Part shown: piece after piece, positions 10,363 to 22,587 of the stretch
How positions within the stretch are numbered: the first letter of the stretch is position 1
Layout: each line of letters opens with the position of its first letter
Assembly (NCBI GenBank): GCA_028554755.1
Contig: JAPTOF010000020.1
Location: 3,477,001 to 3,541,000, forward strand
Source: Cordia subcordata
Taxonomy: Eukaryota; Streptophyta; Magnoliopsida; Boraginales; Cordiaceae
Length of the DNA stretch: 64,000 nucleotides
Direction of reading: 5' to 3'
Position numbers and translations under genes: made by a program
Notes under the pieces: model-generated
The model's database searches: none
The model's input: the letters and a program-made list of their open reading frames with translations, nothing else
What the model was told of the DNA's origin: nothing

Positions 10363-13354
10363 TAGTACACATAATTACAAAACCAAAAAGTAGTGGAGAA
10401 TAGGTTTATTGGACCATTTATTTTCTAATAATAATTTTGTTCTAGTTTTTAAAAAGTTAATAGTAATATTTAATAAAAATTATATAAAAAGTGTTTAACG
10501 TTGTAAGAGAATTACAATTTCTCTCTTTTTTTCTTGGTCAAAAATTAAAATATATCTTAACAGAAGGAAATTGCAAAATATTCTTTTACAAATAACAAGG
10601 GGTGCCCACTAAGATTTCATTTTCCTGTTTATAGTCGTCATATAATGGTGGCGGAGTTGTATAGACTAAATTAAAGCAGCTAGCGTAGCTCTTTCTGTAT
10701 TTGATGACTTTTCCAAGTATTAGGCTGCAAAATGGTCAAAGGTAATACTAATAAATTATTAGTAGCCTTAACCATCTATTTGAAATATAATTAGTCTGTT
10801 TTCTTGAATAATTAATTTTTGAATGCTAGAGGCGGGAGCTTCGACGGAGAACCCTCAGGATGATCTACTAATGCTGATTATCAGTACTTTGATATGAGCT
10901 GTAATCGAGTTTAAGACGTGATAATATTCTATTAGTCGCATAACAATTGAAGTTGCTATTAATCGGGCCGAATAAAACGCTTCAATCACCGATAAAATAA
11001 TTAAAGTTACTGCTAATGATGCACGTTTTAGTGGTTCAATTAGCAGATTAATCATATGCCAACCATGAAAAAATCTAATACACCTAACATTAAAATGGAT
11101 TTTGCAGAGGTCTAGTTAGGAATTATTAAACACTTTATTCATTTTTAATATGAAGCGCAGACATGCATGGCGTTTAAAAAATAGCACATAGGAATTACGT
11201 ATAAGCCGGCTGCTTGTTGACCGATCGAGAGACCAAATATTCTTGAATAGAGGTTGTTTTGAAGGATAACTATTATATTAGACCACGAGATAATTAGTAA
11301 TCAACACATTGAACATCAACATTATTTAAAAATAAAACAGCTCTACTTGGTTTCAGAATACAATTGCCGAGATTGAACGTTTTGGCTAAACAAATGAAAC
11401 TATACATGAACTCGGTTGAATTGACATTTTTTAAAAATTATTATTTTGTAATTATATTAATAATTAATTTATAATTATCAGAATTTGTGAAATTGTCATA
11501 ATATCATAAGCAAATCGATCGATTCCGTGGACTGCAGGTATCTAAAGAAAACACTTGGAGAAAAGGAGTTATCAACTTAAGAGTGCAAAATTCAAATTGA
11601 TTTTAATTTTCTATGCGTTTTATTGGGAACACAAAGGACTACATATAAGAAATACAACCACGCCGGGCTCCATAGCCACATGCTTCGATCAAAATCTAAT
11701 AGTGCATACTCGTGGCGGAGAATAGGTCAACATAAAATATTTAAAGCAATGAGAATATTTTGATTTATATTGTTTTAAAACAATTCTCGTATATATGTAC
11801 ATACTATATATGCACACACACATACACACATGTGTGTATATAATAGCTTTGATCTCGTAGTGCTCCACATAATTTGATAATTAAGATAATTGGAGTTGAC
11901 ATTTCTGCTTTTGTAATTGAGAAATGATCATATAAAATGAAATGTTTGATATAAATTGTGACACGTATCAAACTTTTGAAGCATAATGAGTTGGATTAGG
12001 AAATTAAATGATCGATCGCATGGGTGGAGAACAAACAAGAAATTAAAATGTAATTGTGGAGGTGGGGAGCGTGTCACTTAGAATAGATAATACACGCCAT
12101 GTAATTGCCATAATATTTTAGAGGCATGATTTAGTGATACGTGATCAACACAATATATATAATGCCATTAAGCCCTTTGAATATATATGTAATTAAATAC
12201 CATTTAGCCCTTTGGAAATAGCTTCCTTTTTCTTGGATAAGCAGGTTAGTGCATCATATATAGGCTTACTCAACCTACTCTAAGATAATTAATTAGTAAC
12301 AACAACAAATAGAAGTGACCAAAAGCAAAATTCTGACATGTGGTTCAAAAGTAGCAATAATGAATTTTGAAATTGTCGCGTTGCTAGATAGAATTTCCTT
12401 ATAATATATTATATGTTATGAACAAAATTTAATAATATTATTAATTTATTATTGACCAAATTTTATTAATATAATGAGATAAAATAACGAATTGATCTAT
12501 TAGTTAGGCCAAAGTGTCTCTTGAGATGATCCCTACCTGCTTAGACTAATCCAATCATGCAACCACAAAAAAAGATGTGTACCGGTACAGAACAAGGGGA
12601 TTGCTTTATTGAACTTATTGAACTACACATTTTATATTTTAGGCTTCACCTTTAATTTATGAGTAAAAATTCTGGTTTTTAATTATTCAATATTTGTACA
12701 GAAGTTAACAAGGGAGATATAATTTCAAAAATGGTATTTGTAGATATCTCCACCTTCAGTTAAAGGCCTTGAACCCTTTTTAGGGTTTAGCTCAACATCC
12801 CTTTGTCTATGAAGGGTGCCGCCACTGCAAGAGATTTCAAAAGCTGTTTGGTAATTTGAGACAAATCAAGATCCTCTCCTAATTAATATTTGTGTTAATA
12901 TCTTAATAATACATCTCAATCAATTATTGCGTCTCTAAATTTTAAATTATGGAAGGGATTGAGTAAAATAAATTGTCGGAATGTGTTCTAAAATATTAAA
13001 ATAAAACATTAGTTAGGAGAAGATTCAAATCTTTTTTGGTTGTGACCACCCAAATTTAAGGCGAGGGAACCCCTTAATCATCACCATCTGGACATCCTTT
13101 ATTATGCCCGATACCATGTTGTGATTTGGGTATGATGGTCATATGGCCCGGATTACCTGCTTTTGTCCAAATATCCAGACCTGTTGACTTTCAGGTCCAG
13201 AGCTTCGCCCAAGAACCTATTGCATACCTGCCATTAGGCCTCTTATGTATTGGGCCAATACGGTATCCCGAAAGTTACTAGTGAACTTCATAAAAAGGCA
13301 CAATGAATAATACATTTCTAAAATTTCTGAAAACAGGGGCAGCAGTTCCAGTGA
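10363..13354. other. Intergenic, nothing recognised
   Basis: AT-rich; no gene. A CA-rich stretch with a TGTGTGTA partner lies at about 11810-11840. At 12790-12880 a short frame reads YEGCRHCKRFQKLFGN, but this is too weak to call a zinc-finger remnant. Confidence 0.45.
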
Positions 13355-13812
13355 GGGCAAATTCTACAAATATTTTCTATTATTTATAAAAAATGTCAGT
13401 TTAGTCCTTATTATTTTAAAAGTGACCCATTTAGTCTTTAATATATATAAAAAGTGTCACTTTAGTCTATATTATTTCAAAAGTAACCACTTTGGTCCCC
13501 AATATTTACAAAAAGTAAACTAATTGATTTCTGTTTTAGCTTTAAGAATGGTCATGTAACTCAATTTAGCCTTAGAAATGATCATGTGATGGTTACATAA
13601 CCAATTAATGGCGATGAAAATTGATATTTTCACAAAAATTATATTTTTTGAAATATTAAAGACTAAATGACTTACTTTTGAAACAACAGGGACTAAATTG
13701 ATTTTTTTTTTTTTTGTGCAAATATTAAGAACCAAATGCATCACTTTAAAAGTAATAGAGACTAAAACTTTCACTTTATTTAAACAATATAGACTATTTA
13801 TAAAATTCTACC
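13355..13812. repeat. MITE-like element with internal repeats
   Basis: The left end GGCAAATTCTACAAATA and the right end TATTTATAAAATTCTACC are imperfect inverted repeats. Between them the phrase TAAA-GTGTCACTTTAGTC-TATTAT recurs about five times with variation, then appears in reverse orientation toward the right. This is typical of small Mutator-like or foldback elements. No coding content. Confidence 0.45.
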
Positions 13813-16800
13813 TTCTAGTGATGACAGCGCCAGAAAACTAGGCTTCATCAATGGGAGTTCACTTAGTTATCAGGAAATCATCCAAATTGAAATTGGATGC
13901 TCTACATAACTTCAACACACTGAAGACGACGACCAAAAGGCGAGAATGAAGAAAAAGATCTAACTCAAGCGTTTAATTTGAACCATTTTTATCGTTGTGA
14001 AATATATCCATCCATCGATCAATTCCTCGGTAGTATAAAATATGAATGTTCATCAACTTAAAAGCAACTCTCGAGTCACTCTAGTTTTTTGCTCCGATGA
14101 TACAATTCAAGACTTGATTCACCCTGTATCTCAATTTACATGCTTCGACATGAGCCTTTAAGCTGAGGATTTTATGATGAATTAATCATATGTATACCAT
14201 ATTGGCATGATTATAACATAGATCATGATCCGCAAAATTTTTTAGTTTTGCAGCCTTTTAAGAAATATCTGCAAAATTACACTAGAGATAATGTAAGATG
14301 CCACATTGACCCCAAAAGCATGTCTACATTTGGAGTATAGAATTTAAAGTACACATTGACTGGATATCTTTGTTGACTTAAGAACCCTTTCACATGTATC
14401 TTTTTAGTACCCAAAAACAAAAATACAAGTTAATTAGATATGTGGTTTGTGGTACGTGCGTGTTATTTTAGTATACATCCACTCAATTTTAATTTATGTA
14501 TCATCATTAAATATTGGAAATAATGTTTATATTTATATATATATACATTCTAATACTTGTTATACTTCAATTTTAATTGATATATCATCATTGAAAGCAT
14601 TAAGAAAATCTATTTATCTTCAAGAATTTGCATTCATAATATTAGAATCTAATGCTATGCATAATGCATCATATCCCAAAATTTATCTGCATTTACTATT
14701 TTAAAAAGGAGTTAATGTGTCTGCCACGTTAGCTCTTCAAAAGATCAAATGTGTCAAGTCGTACCCCATCCTCAGGCTAATGTATCAAGCTCTTGTATTC
14801 CTTCTTTGATTCACTTATTTGATTTTTGTGCGTTATATATATATATATATATTATCAGATTTTAGTATATATATTGGCTATCGATAATTTTGCACATGAC
14901 TCTTGGAAACTATGAAGAAATGACGTATGATGGGCAAATCTCTTCTGTGCTAGCTTCAATTGTACTTCAGAAGCTCGCTTTTAATTTTGTCATGGGTGTA
15001 ATTTTGCATCTTCTTGATTTTTTTAATTAGATGTGAATTCGAAACCAAAATTTGACACAATTTCTGAGTACACCTAACGCCCCCATGAATGTGTACCATC
15101 AAGTGACCGTACCATCAAGTATATAATCTTGTAGATTTGAACAAGAATGGTCAACATTTTGAAAGGCAATAGATGCCACAAGCTCTAAGTAAAGGAAATT
15201 CCTAACGCTATGTATTTTTGCAGTGATTCAACCAAAAACAATGATTAACACATGACTTCAAGAGTATGGAAGACAACTTGTTGTGGTAAAAGTTAGATAT
15301 CAAATTTCCAATGCACTCTCATCACAACTAAATATTATCTTACTTTAACTAATCTGAAACATACATTGATTTAGAATATGCGTGGAGTATATCATACAAC
15401 AAGAGATCTTATGAGGATTCAATATAATCCTGTCTAAGATGAGTTGCTCATTATAGAAAAATAAAGAGAAAAAACAAATGAAGTATTATGACAATTAAAG
15501 TGAAATAGGTCTAGTAGTAATACAAATCTATTACACTTTGAAGTATTATATACTTACCGTCCTAATATTAATTTTGTTGACTCTAAATACTTAATACAAG
15601 TTGATCACGATTTTGAAGTATCATATGTGGCCGGTTAATAAGAACACACGAAATAAGATCTGTGAAGGATAAGGTTGGCTCTTGTGAAACATAAATTATC
15701 TCCAAAAAATGTCTGAGATTAATTTAAGTTGCTTTAGATGGACTTATTCTCCTGTCTCCCAAAGTCCCATCTCCTTAATCTTCTCACGATATAAAAAATA
15801 TGTGGATTTTTTACTTTACAAAGTATAAAGGTAGGACTATTAGTATGTACACGTAGAGGCTAGAAATATTACTTTTAGCCTAATTGCAAATCCACTAGAG
15901 ATTAATTAAAGAAATCAAATCTTTTACGTACGTTTTCGAGGCACTATATTATTTGTTTAACATAAGATATTTAATCTCTTGACTACTATTGTTGCTAGGC
16001 TCATAGGCTGACATGTATATATATGTAAAATAAAAAGTGAACTTGATTCATTTAGGAAAGGAACTGACGCTACTAAAGTTACTGCTTGCTTTAGCTCGTT
16101 TTGATTAATTTCTTTTATTTGTATAGGGGAAATTTTTTTTTTTTTCAATTTCTTGAACTAAAATTCTAATTAAACTTCTCTTTTTTTATCACAAAACGTT
16201 CACTTTAACCCATCGCTTTGGTGATTAAACATTCACTTTAACCTATTGCCTTGTTACTGATTTTTAATCTGTTCTTTTTTCAAACTAGGTTATGCATTCC
16301 AAGATTTATCGTTTAAAGAGTTCATTACTTGAAGAAAAATAATTTGTTAACACACTCAAATCTAGGTTTATTGCAAAGCATAACCAAGACAAATTTTATG
16401 AAAGCTTTGAAAGATAGGGTTAAATGATATGTATAATCCATTATGTCCAAATTCAATGCCTGTTGTTTGATTATTGACTACGACGTTTTAGGTACGAAAT
16501 TTAAATGAACATTATTGAAGCCTCTGATGTGATCTAAAGTGAAAAGGATATATGGTGTGCTTTTCGACCATTTCAATGAATAAGTCGATCTAAAAATTAG
16601 GTTTGGTCTATAAAGCGTGCTACGAAATGATATTTAAAAAGTAATTAAACTAGTCCATTTAGCATAGTCATTTTGTAATGCCCAAATTATCGAGTGTCTC
16701 GAGTTGGAAATTCTGACTTGTCATTTTTTGACCAACAACTCCATTATCTACACATAAAATGCTAAAGGTGTTACATGTATATAGCTAAAATACAATGTGA

Positions 16801-17459
16801 ATAGTGAAATGTTTATGACGATCTTCATTTTTCTTAACAAAGGAGGAAGAAGCCATGGTTTATTCGATAATCAATCTAAGAATTTTTTTTTCCCTTTTCT
16901 CTCAATCTAACAACTATTGTAATGAGACGAGAATTCGCTTGGTCTTTTTTGACTTAATTTGATGGTTGATCAGGTTCATATTAACTAAAGACATTTATAC
17001 AATAATTTGCTTCCGACAAACATGAGCTACCTTCGATTTAGGATTTTATTGCAAGATCACAAAATTGCCTTATATTCCTAAATTTTTGGTAATATCATCC
17101 CCCTTATTCGAAAAACCTAACTGATGATGAATGGTGTCACCTAAAACTGTGGCTACTATATATCATATTGCATCTAAATGATGTTCGTGGCAGTACTATT
17201 ATTATTGTTGATAATGACAATTGGACCAACACTCATTTAGTAATATTGCATCATTTGTGAGCTTACGTTGCTATCAGTAATATGCCAACTAATCTTTTGT
17301 GATCTTCAGTTGGCTAATAATCACATTTAAAAAAGATAGCAAGTTTAGACGGAATAATACGACAATTAAGGAGTCTATCAAATGTAAACTACATATCCCA
17401 ATTCAACCGAGGACGATGCTGATATGAAAATGAAGGATTTTTATTTGCTTTTATTGTTG

Positions 17460-17502
<43 letters not shown>

Positions 17503-18018
17503 CTTTGCATCACTACTTATGGAGTTTTTCATCGATTTGTTTTAATCTAAAACAAATTGATAGTATGTGGAGTTGTAATCTAAAATCTTATATGATGGAT
17601 TTGAAATCTGTGACTTTTTAAGTGAAGCAATTGTTTATTTACACACAAATATTATTTTACAAACTGAAGAATGAAATTATGTCCAAATTATAGAAAAAAT
17701 TGTACACAAGAATAATTGTGGGTATGAGACGTGGAAGCATTCGTCACAAGAGATGGAAAGATCATTAATCCTATAACAAATAAAGTAGGCATGCAATAAT
17801 TCAAAAGAAATAATCCATCGAAATTACTTAATTCCCCTGCTTCTGTTTGTCCAAATTACTCTCTCTTTCAACTCTCTTTTTACTTATTGAGAAAACCAAG
17901 AGGGGTGAAATATTTTTAAATTGATTAACAAATGACCTTGTACTCGTAGAGTATTGTAGTTTCTCTTTGTTTTTCTTTATGTGGAATCAGTCCAAAATAT
18001 ATTAATAAATGAAAATAA
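13813..18018. other. Intergenic, simple repeats only
   Basis: No gene is supported. A (TA) run is at about 14837-14853 and a perfect (TA)20-type microsatellite is at about 17463-17501. The remainder is AT-rich and stop-dense. Confidence 0.5.
17463..17501. repeat. (TA)n microsatellite
   Basis: An uninterrupted AT dinucleotide run of about 39 bases. Confidence 0.95.
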
Positions 18019-18344
18019 GAATAAATTGTATATTACCCTGTTGTACTCTGACCTATTTACTATATTTTTGAAGTTTTTAAAAGTGTGCAAAACACCACCT
18101 GTCGTCATATATTTTAGAAGGGTATTTTTGCACGTTTTTAGAAATTTCGGGGGATATTTTGCAAAATTTTAAGAAATTCAGAGGATAATTAACTAATTTT
18201 GATATTACAGGAGATATGATGTATATAAATCAGAATAGAGGAGGTAATTAATTGGTTTTGATACTATAAGGTATATGCTACACATATATTAAAGTATAGA
18301 GGGATAATATGCAATTTACTCATGATGTATGCAATTTACTCATG
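18019..18344. repeat. Foldback/MITE-like element, copy 2
   Basis: Same family as 9948-10362: left end ATAAATTGTATATTACCCTG, right end GGATAATATGCAATTTACTC, and shared inner blocks (TTTTGATACTATAAGG, AATTCAGAGGATAATTA). The right end is itself duplicated 20 bases apart (ATGCAATTTACTCATGATGT twice, about 18310-18349). Confidence 0.55.
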
Positions 18345-18360
18345 ATGTACATAGACATCA

Positions 18361-18553
18361 CGGTCTACTTACAAAAAGATACTAGACACTAGTCCTAGAA
18401 AAGGATAAACAACCAAACCAAAGACCAGAATAAAGCCAAGAGTTTTACCAAAAAAAAGACCATCAAACAAAATTAAGTTATCGTCTACTCACAAAAAGAT
18501 AATAAAGACTAGTCCTAGAAAAGGTTAAACAACCAAACCAAAGACTAGAATAC
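18361..18553. repeat. Direct duplication, unit about 72 bases, spacing about 121
   Basis: The phrase TCTACT-ACAAAAAGATA-ACTAGTCCTAGAAAAGG-TAAACAACCAAACCAAAGAC occurs at about 18363-18432 and again at about 18484-18553 with only a few differences. It is noncoding. Confidence 0.8.
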
Positions 18554-18919
18554 CATCAAACAATCGAAACAAAATTAACAAAGTTAGATTGTAACAAGTT
18601 GGACGGCCGGAATAAAAGGACGTTCCTGGTAAAAATTGTTAGAATTTTTAATATTCCATCATAAAAGTTAATTGATTAATATAAAGAGTGATCCAAAAAT
18701 TTATATAGTGTGCTTAAATATTAAGAATTTTTCATGTAAAACAAATATATGTTGTAACAGAAACTTTGGATAATTAATCTCTTTGTTGTCATCAAATTTC
18801 GTAATACCAACTCGATCTATTTCCAAAGTTTTTTTAAGAGAAAAATATACATCCTCTCTCATTTATATGTACAAAATCGTATGCAATAAAGCCTGTAAAA
18901 AGTGGAAGACAAGCAATTT

Positions 18920-20224
18920 TTACATTAGTGGCACCCATATTCGCCAAACCTTGATATCACCATCCAAACTACCACTATACACAATGTAAGAATTTTCCCC
19001 ACCACCAGAATTATCCACAGAAGCTGCAGTCAAGCACTTAACAGGCTTGTTGTGCCCTTCAAGAACAGCCAAACAGGCATAACTTTTCCCGACCCCTCTC
19101 CTCCAGACCCTAATCGTCTTGTCGGCCGAGCCACTGAACACCAAATCTGACACCACGGCGAGGCACAAAATGGCCTTGCTGTGCCCTCTGAGCGCACCAG
19201 CCACCACCATTTGCCCATCACCGCCATCTTTTTCCCACACAATTATCGACCTATCACACGCCCCAGAGTAGAGCACAGAGCCATCTGCGCTTAAAGCCAA
19301 TGCATTCACTGCCGATTTGTGCTCCTCCAGAGTTGAAATTAAACTGTGCTTCTTGTCATCATTAATTTTCTTCCAGACTTTAATCTTCCTATCTGCCGAG
19401 CCTGTGTAGACACATCCATCGCTGGACGATGCTATCGCGTTGATTGCGTCGTCGTGCGCCTTCCAGATTGATTCCAGGCACGTGAAATCCGACGTTCGCC
19501 ATACTTTAAACGTCCGATCCCATGAAGCTGAGTACAAGAAAGAGCCGTCTTTTGATAAGGCTAGGGCTGATACGGCGTCGACGTGATGAACCCACGTGCA
19601 TTTCTTGTGTCTCCGCACTTCTAGATAGTTTCTGGGCAAGAACAGCTTCATGCAGCGGTCGTTGACCGTCGGCAGCGTGGCGACGCACTTGTATTTTGCA
19701 TTAGGCGTCTCGCTGTTGATTCTCCAGACGCGGATTTTGTGGTCCTGGTGAGCACTAAACAGCTTGTCTCCCGAGATTACTATGCATTTCACCGAGCTGT
19801 TGCCTTCTGCTACCACGTTACAGTCTCCTAAACTATCTTGCGCTGAAGGGTCTCGGCTCCATACCCGAATTTCGCTATTGGAAGAGCCGCTGTAGAGGTA
19901 TTTTCCGCTGAGTGATAGGGAGAACACGTAGGAGGAGTGGCCCTTGAGGGTGGCAGCGCAGTGGTGGTAGGTGGTAGAGGAAGGCTGCTCAGCCTGTTGC
20001 GAAGGCGGGGGTGTTAGAGAAGGCACCGATGGCAAACTTGGCTGTGAGGAGAGGAAATAGTTAGATGAAGATGATGATTCTGATCGGAAATTATTAGGTT
20101 GAGATTTGTCATGATCAGAATCGTTTTCTTCTTCAATTTGGCATGCCAAAGGACATGGAAGAAGCCCCATTTCATTAATCTCCCTTTCTATATTCTCTGA
20201 TTTTTTTGAATTTGTCTTAGACAA
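18920..20224 (-). CDS. JINGUBANG-like WD40 repeat protein
   Basis: A 434-residue intronless protein. Residues 1-85 are Ser/Pro-rich and low in order. Seven WD40 repeats follow from about 89 to 432, each ending in a V-W-R/K/S/E type dipeptide (VWSRD, VWRIN, VWRTS, VWKKI, VWEKD, VWRRG, VWRIW), which is enough for a complete seven-bladed propeller. Between blades 2 and 3 is the family insert LPRNYLEVRRHKK, characteristic of the JINGUBANG group; the Arabidopsis founding member restrains pollen germination and tube growth. Function here is inferred from the family, which has several paralogues with different expression. ATG at 20224 is used; an in-frame MGLLPCPL at 20170 is an alternative start. 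The locus is clearly more GC-rich than its surroundings. Confidence 0.92.
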   Translation of the reverse strand: MSKTNSKKSENIEREINEMGLLPCPLACQIEEENDSDHDKSQPNNFRSESSSSSNYFLSSQPSLPSVPSLTPPPSQQAEQPSSTTYHHCAATLKGHSSYVFSLSLSGKYLYSGSSNSEIRVWSRDPSAQDSLGDCNVVAEGNSSVKCIVISGDKLFSAHQDHKIRVWRINSETPNAKYKCVATLPTVNDRCMKLFLPRNYLEVRRHKKCTWVHHVDAVSALALSKDGSFLYSASWDRTFKVWRTSDFTCLESIWKAHDDAINAIASSSDGCVYTGSADRKIKVWKKINDDKKHSLISTLEEHKSAVNALALSADGSVLYSGACDRSIIVWEKDGGDGQMVVAGALRGHSKAILCLAVVSDLVFSGSADKTIRVWRRGVGKSYACLAVLEGHNKPVKCLTAASVDNSGGGENSYIVYSGSLDGDIKVWRIWVPLM

Positions 20225-20246
20225 GAGAGAGAGAGAGAGAGAGAGA
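20225..20246 (-). repeat. (GA/CT)n tract in the 5' leader of the WD40 gene
   Basis: A 22-base GA run on the plus strand reads as (CT)n in the transcript immediately before the ATG, a common plant leader feature. Confidence 0.85.
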
Positions 20247-20287
20247 AATAAGAAAAGACTGATGAAAGCTGACTGATTACAATTTGC

Positions 20288-20294
20288 TTATAAA
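20288..20294 (-). promoter_or_regulatory. TATA box of the WD40 gene
   Basis: TTTATAA on the minus strand, about 65 bases upstream of the ATG at 20224, giving an expected leader of 30-40 bases that includes the CT tract. Confidence 0.6.
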
Positions 20295-20971
20295 GAGATG
20301 GACAAGGGGGAGGAGTGCGTAATTTCGCAAAAGCAGGCGCACGTTAGCAACAAGTAGGGTAGGAAAAAATGGTGGATGGGTCCAGGTTACTGTTGAAGAT
20401 GAGGGTTACGATCAGGCTGAGAACAAAGGCTTTGCATCACTTGCATGCATGGACAATTGGAAATGGACACAAAATTATTTGTAGCTTTTTAGCGCATCAA
20501 AATCACACACGCCCACATATGTTTGCAATTTTTGTTTTTTTGTTTTTTTGCCGCATTTTTATCCTAAGCTGTCCGTACCCTATTTATGGACCACTATGCT
20601 TGCTTGGGATATTTCCCCAGATGTTTCCTTAGAATTGCTGGAAACAACTTAATGATTTGTAAGTTCGTGTCTAAGTGTTTGTGGGGTGTGTGTGATTTTT
20701 TTCTTTTTTGGGTTCAAAAATAAAGGTTAAGTCAAAAAAATATATTCTAATAATTTTGTGGGGCACTTCATTCTATTTACTTTTTGTAATTGAAAAACTG
20801 AATTACCTGATTTAAAAAGCATTCACTAAAAAGAGACATCGAACAAAATTAATTAACGAATTAGCACATTCACACAAAAGTCTGGATGGAAATGAAGCAT
20901 ATTTTTACACTCATTGATCCAAGTCTATTGTATGCAAGAAATTTTCATGTTCAAATCAATAAGTTGGTTAA
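20295..20971. other. Upstream flank of the WD40 gene
   Basis: Promoter-proximal noncoding DNA on the minus side; the open frames seen here have no recognisable content. Confidence 0.4.
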
Positions 20972-21090
20972 GAGAATGTTTGGTTTTACTTATTTAGTAT
21001 TTATAAGCACCCAAATATTAAAAAAACATGTTTGTGAGTATTTTTTTAAGTTTTTGTAAGTACTTAAAATAAATAAAGCCGAACACCTTC
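20972..21090. mobile_element. Tourist-like MITE, GTTTGGCTTTGCTTATTT family, diverged copy
   Basis: The left end GAGAATGTTTGGTTTTACTT is the inverted partner of the right end AATAAAGCCGAACACCTTC. TAA precedes the left end; the right flank has drifted to AAA. Same family as 41224-41345, sharing TATTTATAAGCACC near the left end. Confidence 0.6.
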
Positions 21091-22044
21091 AAACGAAGAA
21101 CGAGAAAAGAAGCAAGACTCCCACTTGGTGGGCCTATTAATGATTACAACCCTCAAGTTGTGATTAAGCTAAAATTAATGTTAATGGGGTTGATATATTT
21201 TGATTGATTGATGTTTTGAGAATCACGGTGAAAAGTCTAGAGGAATGTTTTGAGAAACGAGGTGAAAAATCTAGTGGCGAATGTTTGTTCAAATTGTTCA
21301 AAACTTTTTGTGGGATCGCTTAAAATATTACTAACGTATTAGTTAATTAACATGGTTTATGACGTAATTTACAGTTCAAATAGCAATATCCTACATCACA
21401 AGAGGCTTGTCGAAACGGATCGAAAAATTAAAGCACCTCTTTGTGTACGTTGCCTAAGCCGTTCGGTCCCGTTATCTTTAGTGATGCATAAAATAATACT
21501 GAAGATGTAAAGTGAAGGATCAAAGGGAATTAAGAAATTATATTTTTGTTGGATCCTGTTTTATAGATTTAGGAAGTTTCCATTAAGACGTACGACATCA
21601 AAATTGTTAAACTCTCGCTTTCATTTCTTTCGGTGTTGTGACATTTGAAATTCTTTGGTTGAGACCTTTTATGAGATTTATCTTTATTTTTTATGGTTAA
21701 ACTACCACTTTTATGAAATTTGAACTCAATATCTCACGTTTAAAGAAACTAATATCAACTACTTAAGCTATCTCTTAATTTCTGAATTTATCTTAATTAG
21801 TACCATATCTATGGTTAATTTTGAGGTTGAAAAACACCAATTAACATTTCAAACTTTTTTTTTTCCGACGAAGAGGCGGTTAATATAAAGGGATTCGAGT
21901 CTTCTGAAAAGTTATTAAGGGGAGATCGATAGTCTTTAGAAGAATAAATTACACAATTATGATAAAATAATATGAATTATCAAGTACACAATAATATTCC
22001 CGCATATACATGTATATAGTGCCATTAAAAAAATCAAAAGTTTT
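21091..22044. other. Intergenic, nothing recognised
   Basis: AT-rich with no ORF or repeat that I can identify. Confidence 0.45.
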
Positions 22045-22285
22045 AACACAATTGCTAGTGCAATAAATAAATATATCAATATTCTCTCTATATCGTTAAG
22101 TTTTTAGTAGTTGAGTCGATAATTCAATATTATATTAGAGCCCAAGTCATGGGTTTAAGTCACATTGCCGCTGATTTAAAACAAATACTAAAATTGTTTA
22201 TGTGTAAGACTCAAAAAATTCACGCCAGTACGTGAATGACGTGTTACTTAATATAATAATTTACTTCTCAAAAAAGAAAATTAAT
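22045..22285. repeat. Dispersed short interspersed repeat (possibly SINE-like)
   Basis: This shares an ordered set of phrases with 41930-42110 and 59640-59885: AATAAATA-ATATCAATATTCTCTC, TAATTCAATAT-TATTAGAG, GTCATGGGTTTAAGTC, TTTAAAACA-TAAAATTGTTTATGTG, and TTAATATAATA. The GGTTCGAA-like phrase resembles a Pol III box B, so a tRNA-derived SINE is possible but unproven. Confidence 0.45.
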
Positions 22286-22528
22286 ATAATGAGCAAATAT
22301 ATATAATATTTTTTTTGCAATTTTAGATTTTTAAATGAGATAATAACTAATTAGGAGTTTTTAAGTTTTTCTTTTTTGCATAAAATCATTGAGAAATTGG
22401 AAATTGTACTACCCGGGAATGAATGAATATAACGATAAATGACAACACATACCAATGCAGAGCCACTCTAGTTTACGCTTTCAGTGCCTTACATTTGTCT
22501 TCAATCGCCACAGCTATTTTCTCTTTAG

Positions 22529-22532
22529 CGAT

Positions 22533-22584
<52 letters not shown>
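22529..22584. repeat. (AC)n-(AT)n compound microsatellite
   Basis: About 28 bases of AC are followed by about 28 bases of AT/TA. Confidence 0.95.

Positions 22585-22587
<3 letters not shown>

Noticed and set aside
12790..12880. Possible C2H2 zinc-finger remnant (YEGCRHCKRFQKLFGN)
   Set aside because: Only one Cys pair is present, no His pair follows at the right spacing, and stops lie on both sides.
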